Assembly: GCA_002431975.1 (NCBI GenBank)
Contig: DJFA01000088.1
Coordinates: 43,783 to 53,026 of the forward strand
Source of the DNA: Ruminococcus sp. UBA5884
Lineage (GTDB): Bacteria; Bacillota; Clostridia; Oscillospirales; Ruminococcaceae
Length of the DNA: 9,244 nt
Reading direction: 5' to 3'
Positions 7,231-9,244 of this stretch are shown one piece after another; the first letter of the stretch is position 1; the number at the start of each line of letters is the position of its first letter. Below the pieces are notes generated by a model. That model saw only the letters and a list, made by a program, of their open reading frames with translations, had not been told where the DNA came from and ran no database searches. Position numbers and translations under genes: made by a program.

Positions 7231-7632
7231 TCAGTGACAGCCGCTGCATGATGAACAGCTTCCTGTGCATGAAGCTGCAGGACAGGTTTCAGGGTCTTCA
7301 CCGTTTGCTGATGAAGTGATAATTGTATTTATCTGTGCGAGCATATCATCCATTGCATTTTTTGCATTGTTGAAAGCAATCATGCTTGGATTTATCATGA
7401 TATCGCCATAAAGATTCTTGATATCCTCATCAAGAGCCTTGAGTTTTTCAGTATCCTTGTCATCTTTGGACATTTCGGTATTGAGTTCAACACGTTTTAT
7501 ATTGAATTTTCCGATAAGCTCCTGAAGTTTTTCGTCCTTGTCGTTTACGTCCTTTGCATTCTGGTATGCAGAGTATCTTTCATCAGCCTGAATAAGCTTT
7601 CCGAGTTCTCTTGTCATCTGAATAACGTCCAT
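7231..7632 (-). CDS. YlbF/YmcA-family protein with Cys-rich tail (RicA-like)
   Basis: A 133-residue protein of the YlbF/YmcA helical family (Com_YlbF). The first ~110 residues are mostly alpha-helical and charged, with the family-type segment ELGKLIQADERYSAYQNA near residues 9–26. The C-terminus changes abruptly to a cysteine-rich tail: Cys117, 122, 126, 129 and 132 followed by His133 (CX4CX3CX2CX2CH). In B. subtilis YmcA (RicA), YlbF (RicF) and YaaT (RicT) form a complex that carries [4Fe-4S] clusters and affects RNase Y-dependent mRNA maturation; ymcA lies directly after miaB, as here. Position and Cys tail thus favour a RicA-like role, but this is inference, and zinc binding is possible. 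It starts 24 nt after miaB with AAAGGAG 9 nt before ATG, so it is co-transcribed with miaB. Confidence 0.85.
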   Translation of the reverse strand: MDVIQMTRELGKLIQADERYSAYQNAKDVNDKDEKLQELIGKFNIKRVELNTEMSKDDKDTEKLKALDEDIKNLYGDIMINPSMIAFNNAKNAMDDMLAQINTIITSSANGEDPETCPAASCTGSCSSCSGCH

Positions 7633-7656
7633 TTAAAAAATCTCCTTTAATTTATA

Positions 7657-9036
7657 TTACTGCGGCTGTATGATTTCACCGCATACAGCCCAGTTTTTTG
7701 AATCTGTTACCTTTATGTCAGCGAACTGACCTATAAGATTTTTATCGCCTTTAAATTCGGCAATTATAAATTCGCTGCTTTTTCCGTTAAGGAAGCCTTT
7801 ATGTTTTCTGCTTTCGCAGTCAACGAGGACTCTCATGGTACGTCCTATGAAGCGTTTATATAAATTATCTGAAATTTCACGCTGTACCTCAAGCAGTTTA
7901 CACATACGCTGACTTTTTTCCTCATCGGATATTCTGTCATCTATGAGAGCAGCTTTTGTGCCTGTGCGTTTTGAATATATGAATGAATAAATATTATCAT
8001 AACCGACTTTTTTAATAATATCAAGAGTTGCATTGAAATCCTCATCTGATTCATTCGGAAATCCGACTATAATATCAGTGGTGAATGAAAAATCGGGGCA
8101 TACTGACCTTGCATAATCGATAATCTGCATATATTTTTCAACTGTATAGCGGCGGTTCATAGCTTTAAGAATGGCATTACTGCCGCTTTGCAGAGGAAGA
8201 TGGAGATGTTTTCCGATTTTATCGCACTGTATTATTGTGTCTATAAGTTCATTTGTGGCATCTTTCGGGTGAGATGACATGAATCTCACTATAAAATCGC
8301 CTTCAATTTCGTTTATGCGTCTTAAAAGTTCAGGAAAATTTATACCATTGTCAAGGTCATTTCCGTATGAGTTGACATTCTGACCGAGCAGCATTATTTC
8401 CTTGTATCCGTTTTTTACAAGTGCTTTGACTTCATTTATAACAGATTCAGGGCTGCGGCTTCTTTCTCTGCCTCTTACATACGGCACTATGCAGTATGTA
8501 CAGAAATTATTGCAGCCGTACATTATCGGGACAGACGCTTTGAATGAGCTGTCACGCAGCTGTGTAATATTTTCGCTGAATTCTTCTGTATATTCTGATA
8601 TATCGAATGCATTCCTGCCGTTTATTGCTTCAAAGAGCAGTGCCGGAAACCGGTGAAGTGCAGATGTTCCTATGACTATATCAACATACGGGTATGATTT
8701 TTTTATTTTCTGTATAGTTTTTTCCTCCTGAGCCATACAGCCTGAAAGACCGATTACAAGTTCAGGATTTTTTTCTTTAAGATGTTTTACAGAACCGATA
8801 ATTCCGAAAACTCTGTCCTCTGCATTTTCTCTTACCGCACATGTATTGAATATTATTACATCAGCATCTTCATAATTTTCAGTTATATTGAAATCCATAT
8901 CTGAAAACATACCCTTTATTTTTTCGCCGTCAGAAAAATTAAGCTGACAGCCAAAGCTTCTGACGCAGGCATTATGTTTTCTGCTGCTGTTGAAATTTTT
9001 TATTTTATCAGTAAAATACTGAGTTTCATTATCCAT
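7657..9036 (-). CDS. miaB: tRNA methylthiotransferase MiaB
   Basis: MiaB is a radical-SAM iron–sulfur enzyme that adds a methylthio group to C2 of i6A37 in tRNA, giving ms2i6A; its substrate is made by MiaA, encoded downstream. The 459-residue protein has the N-terminal methylthiotransferase domain with the three auxiliary-cluster cysteines Cys30 (SFGCQLN), Cys66 (NTCAVRENAEDR) and Cys100 (GLSGCMAQ). The radical-SAM motif CX3CX2C is Cys175, Cys179 and Cys182 in YGCNNFCTYCIVPYVRGRE. GQNVNSYG (218–225) and LPLQSGSNAIL (280–290) favour MiaB over the related MtaB and RimO families. A TRAM RNA-binding domain occupies about 393–456. The start has a perfect AGGAGG 6 nt upstream and follows a strong promoter, so this is the first gene of the operon. 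Confidence 0.97.
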   Translation of the reverse strand: MDNETQYFTDKIKNFNSSRKHNACVRSFGCQLNFSDGEKIKGMFSDMDFNITENYEDADVIIFNTCAVRENAEDRVFGIIGSVKHLKEKNPELVIGLSGCMAQEEKTIQKIKKSYPYVDIVIGTSALHRFPALLFEAINGRNAFDISEYTEEFSENITQLRDSSFKASVPIMYGCNNFCTYCIVPYVRGRERSRSPESVINEVKALVKNGYKEIMLLGQNVNSYGNDLDNGINFPELLRRINEIEGDFIVRFMSSHPKDATNELIDTIIQCDKIGKHLHLPLQSGSNAILKAMNRRYTVEKYMQIIDYARSVCPDFSFTTDIIVGFPNESDEDFNATLDIIKKVGYDNIYSFIYSKRTGTKAALIDDRISDEEKSQRMCKLLEVQREISDNLYKRFIGRTMRVLVDCESRKHKGFLNGKSSEFIIAEFKGDKNLIGQFADIKVTDSKNWAVCGEIIQPQ

Positions 9037-9042
9037 ATTTAT

Positions 9043-9048
9043 CCTCCT
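9043..9048 (-). promoter_or_regulatory. Perfect AGGAGG ribosome site of miaB
   Basis: AGGAGG on the minus strand is 6 nt from the ATG at 9034–9036. It fixes the start; no other in-frame start with a comparable site is nearby. Confidence 0.8.
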
Positions 9049-9056
9049 GAGCCTTG

Positions 9057-9083
9057 AATATCAGATGTCTGACTCATGATATT
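9057..9083. repeat. 7-bp inverted repeat at the miaB transcription start
   Basis: AATATCA (9057–9063) and TGATATT (9077–9083) form an inverted repeat with a 13-nt centre, which itself overlaps a TCAGA-TG-TCTGA dyad at 9061–9072. The outer arm ends one base from the -10 box and covers the expected transcription start (about 9078). It could be an operator for a repressor or a 5' leader hairpin just ahead of the ribosome site; the sequence does not match the Gram-positive LexA box. Confidence 0.4.
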
Positions 9084-9084
9084 T

Positions 9085-9113
9085 ATTATAGCATAAACAA
9101 TTTATTTTGTAAA
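9085..9113 (-). promoter_or_regulatory. Strong sigma-A-type promoter of the miaB operon
   Basis: On the minus strand TTTACA (5 of 6 matches to TTGACA) at 9108–9113, a spacer of exactly 17 nt, then a perfect TATAAT at 9085–9090, preceded by TGC (extended -10). Predicted transcription starts near 9078, leaving a leader of about 40 nt before miaB. It is the only near-consensus promoter in the window and probably drives miaB, the ylbF-like gene and, with possible attenuation, mutS–mutL–miaA. Confidence 0.85.
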
Positions 9114-9137
9114 TGGTCACCCACGCAGATGAAAATA

Positions 9138-9176
9138 ATGCGGCAGAGATTTATCCGCCGCATATTTTTATTTATT
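9138..9176. terminator. Bidirectional terminator-like hairpin right of the operon
   Basis: ATGCGGC (9138–9144) and GCCGCAT (9157–9163) form a perfect 7-bp stem with a 12-nt loop. On the plus strand it is followed by ATTTTTATTTATT; on the minus strand by the shorter TATTTTC. On the minus strand it could end a gene lying beyond the right edge before the miaB promoter begins; on the plus strand it could stop antisense transcription, although no plus-strand gene is seen. Together with the promoter it marks an operon boundary. Confidence 0.65.
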
Positions 9177-9190
9177 AACGCAAATTCGAT
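9176..9190 (-). repeat. 15-bp repeat, right copy
   Basis: TAACGCAAATTCGAT on the plus strand, the exact reverse complement of bases 15–29. It lies directly after the T-run of the terminator-like hairpin at 9138–9176, which may mean that it belongs to a 3'-end-associated intergenic element. Confidence 0.55.
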
Positions 9191-9244
9191 ATCAAAATTT
9201 TATAATTGAAAATAAGAAATTTTCTTCATAATCTGTAGGGGCGA
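9191..9244. other. AT-rich intergenic end; possible start of a dispersed repeat
   Basis: No coding signal is seen. The stretch is strongly AT-rich with a small inverted repeat, GAAAAT (9208–9213) and ATTTTC (9219–9224). The final bases CTGTAGGGGCGA change sharply to GC-rich sequence and resemble, from memory, the opening of intergenic palindromic repeats common in clostridial genomes. The rest is cut off by the window edge, so this cannot be confirmed. Confidence 0.25.

Noticed and set aside
7224..7241. TGACAGC direct repeat across the stop of the ylbF-like gene
   Set aside because: Only 7 bp with an 11-nt period, easily due to chance or a tiny slippage event; no functional meaning can be supported.
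1..9244. Mobile element, CRISPR array, tRNA/rRNA or riboswitch
   Set aside because: No transposase or integrase, no regularly spaced repeats, no tRNA or rRNA signature and no recognisable riboswitch core were seen; the genes are core housekeeping functions in conserved order.

Overview
The window is a compact run of seven genes, all on the minus strand. Read in the direction of transcription (right to left) they are miaB, a small YlbF/YmcA-family gene, mutS, mutL, miaA, hfq and a HlyD-like membrane-fusion/adaptor protein. The order miaB–ymcA–mutS–mutL with miaA–hfq nearby is the classic Firmicutes arrangement (as in Bacillus subtilis, here without cotE). The AT-rich DNA, the strong AGGAGG/AAAGGAG ribosome sites, the absence of mutH with an endonuclease-type MutL, and the clostridial HlyD-like gene suggest a low-to-medium GC clostridial bacterium, perhaps a Ruminococcus-like Oscillospiraceae. 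That placement is an inference; no rRNA is present to settle it.

Right edge (9037–9244): non-coding. It holds a very good vegetative promoter for miaB (TTTACA, 17-nt spacer, TG-C-TATAAT), a short inverted repeat at the expected transcription start, a GC-rich terminator-like hairpin that separates this operon from whatever lies further right, an AT-rich stretch, and at the very end the first bases of what may be a dispersed repeat. Middle (4508–9036): miaB, ylbF-like and mutS. A 110-nt gap before mutS contains a hairpin with a GC clamp, the only larger break in the first five genes. Then mutL follows 18 nt after mutS and miaA overlaps mutL by one base (TAATG). Left (53–1616): a 71-nt AT-rich spacer carrying a probable internal promoter for hfq, then hfq, then the HlyD-like gene, which starts at a TTG with a ribosome site overlapping the hfq stop codon. 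The first 52 bases show no terminator.

Functionally the genes fall into three groups. MutS and MutL form post-replicative mismatch repair. MiaA and MiaB act one after the other on A37 of tRNAs reading UNN codons (prenylation, then methylthiolation). Hfq is an RNA-binding regulator. The YlbF-like protein, beside the iron–sulfur enzyme MiaB, ends in a striking five-cysteine tail that fits the RicA (YmcA) Fe-S complex idea. The HlyD-like protein is a membrane-anchored protein of unknown partner.

I see no previously undescribed defence, mobile or biosynthetic system here; this is mostly a core housekeeping region. The points worth a second look are the Cys tail of the YlbF-like protein, a 15-bp inverted repeat shared by the two ends of the window, the intercistronic hairpin, the putative hfq promoter built on the miaA stop codon, and a DKHA variant of the MutL endonuclease motif.
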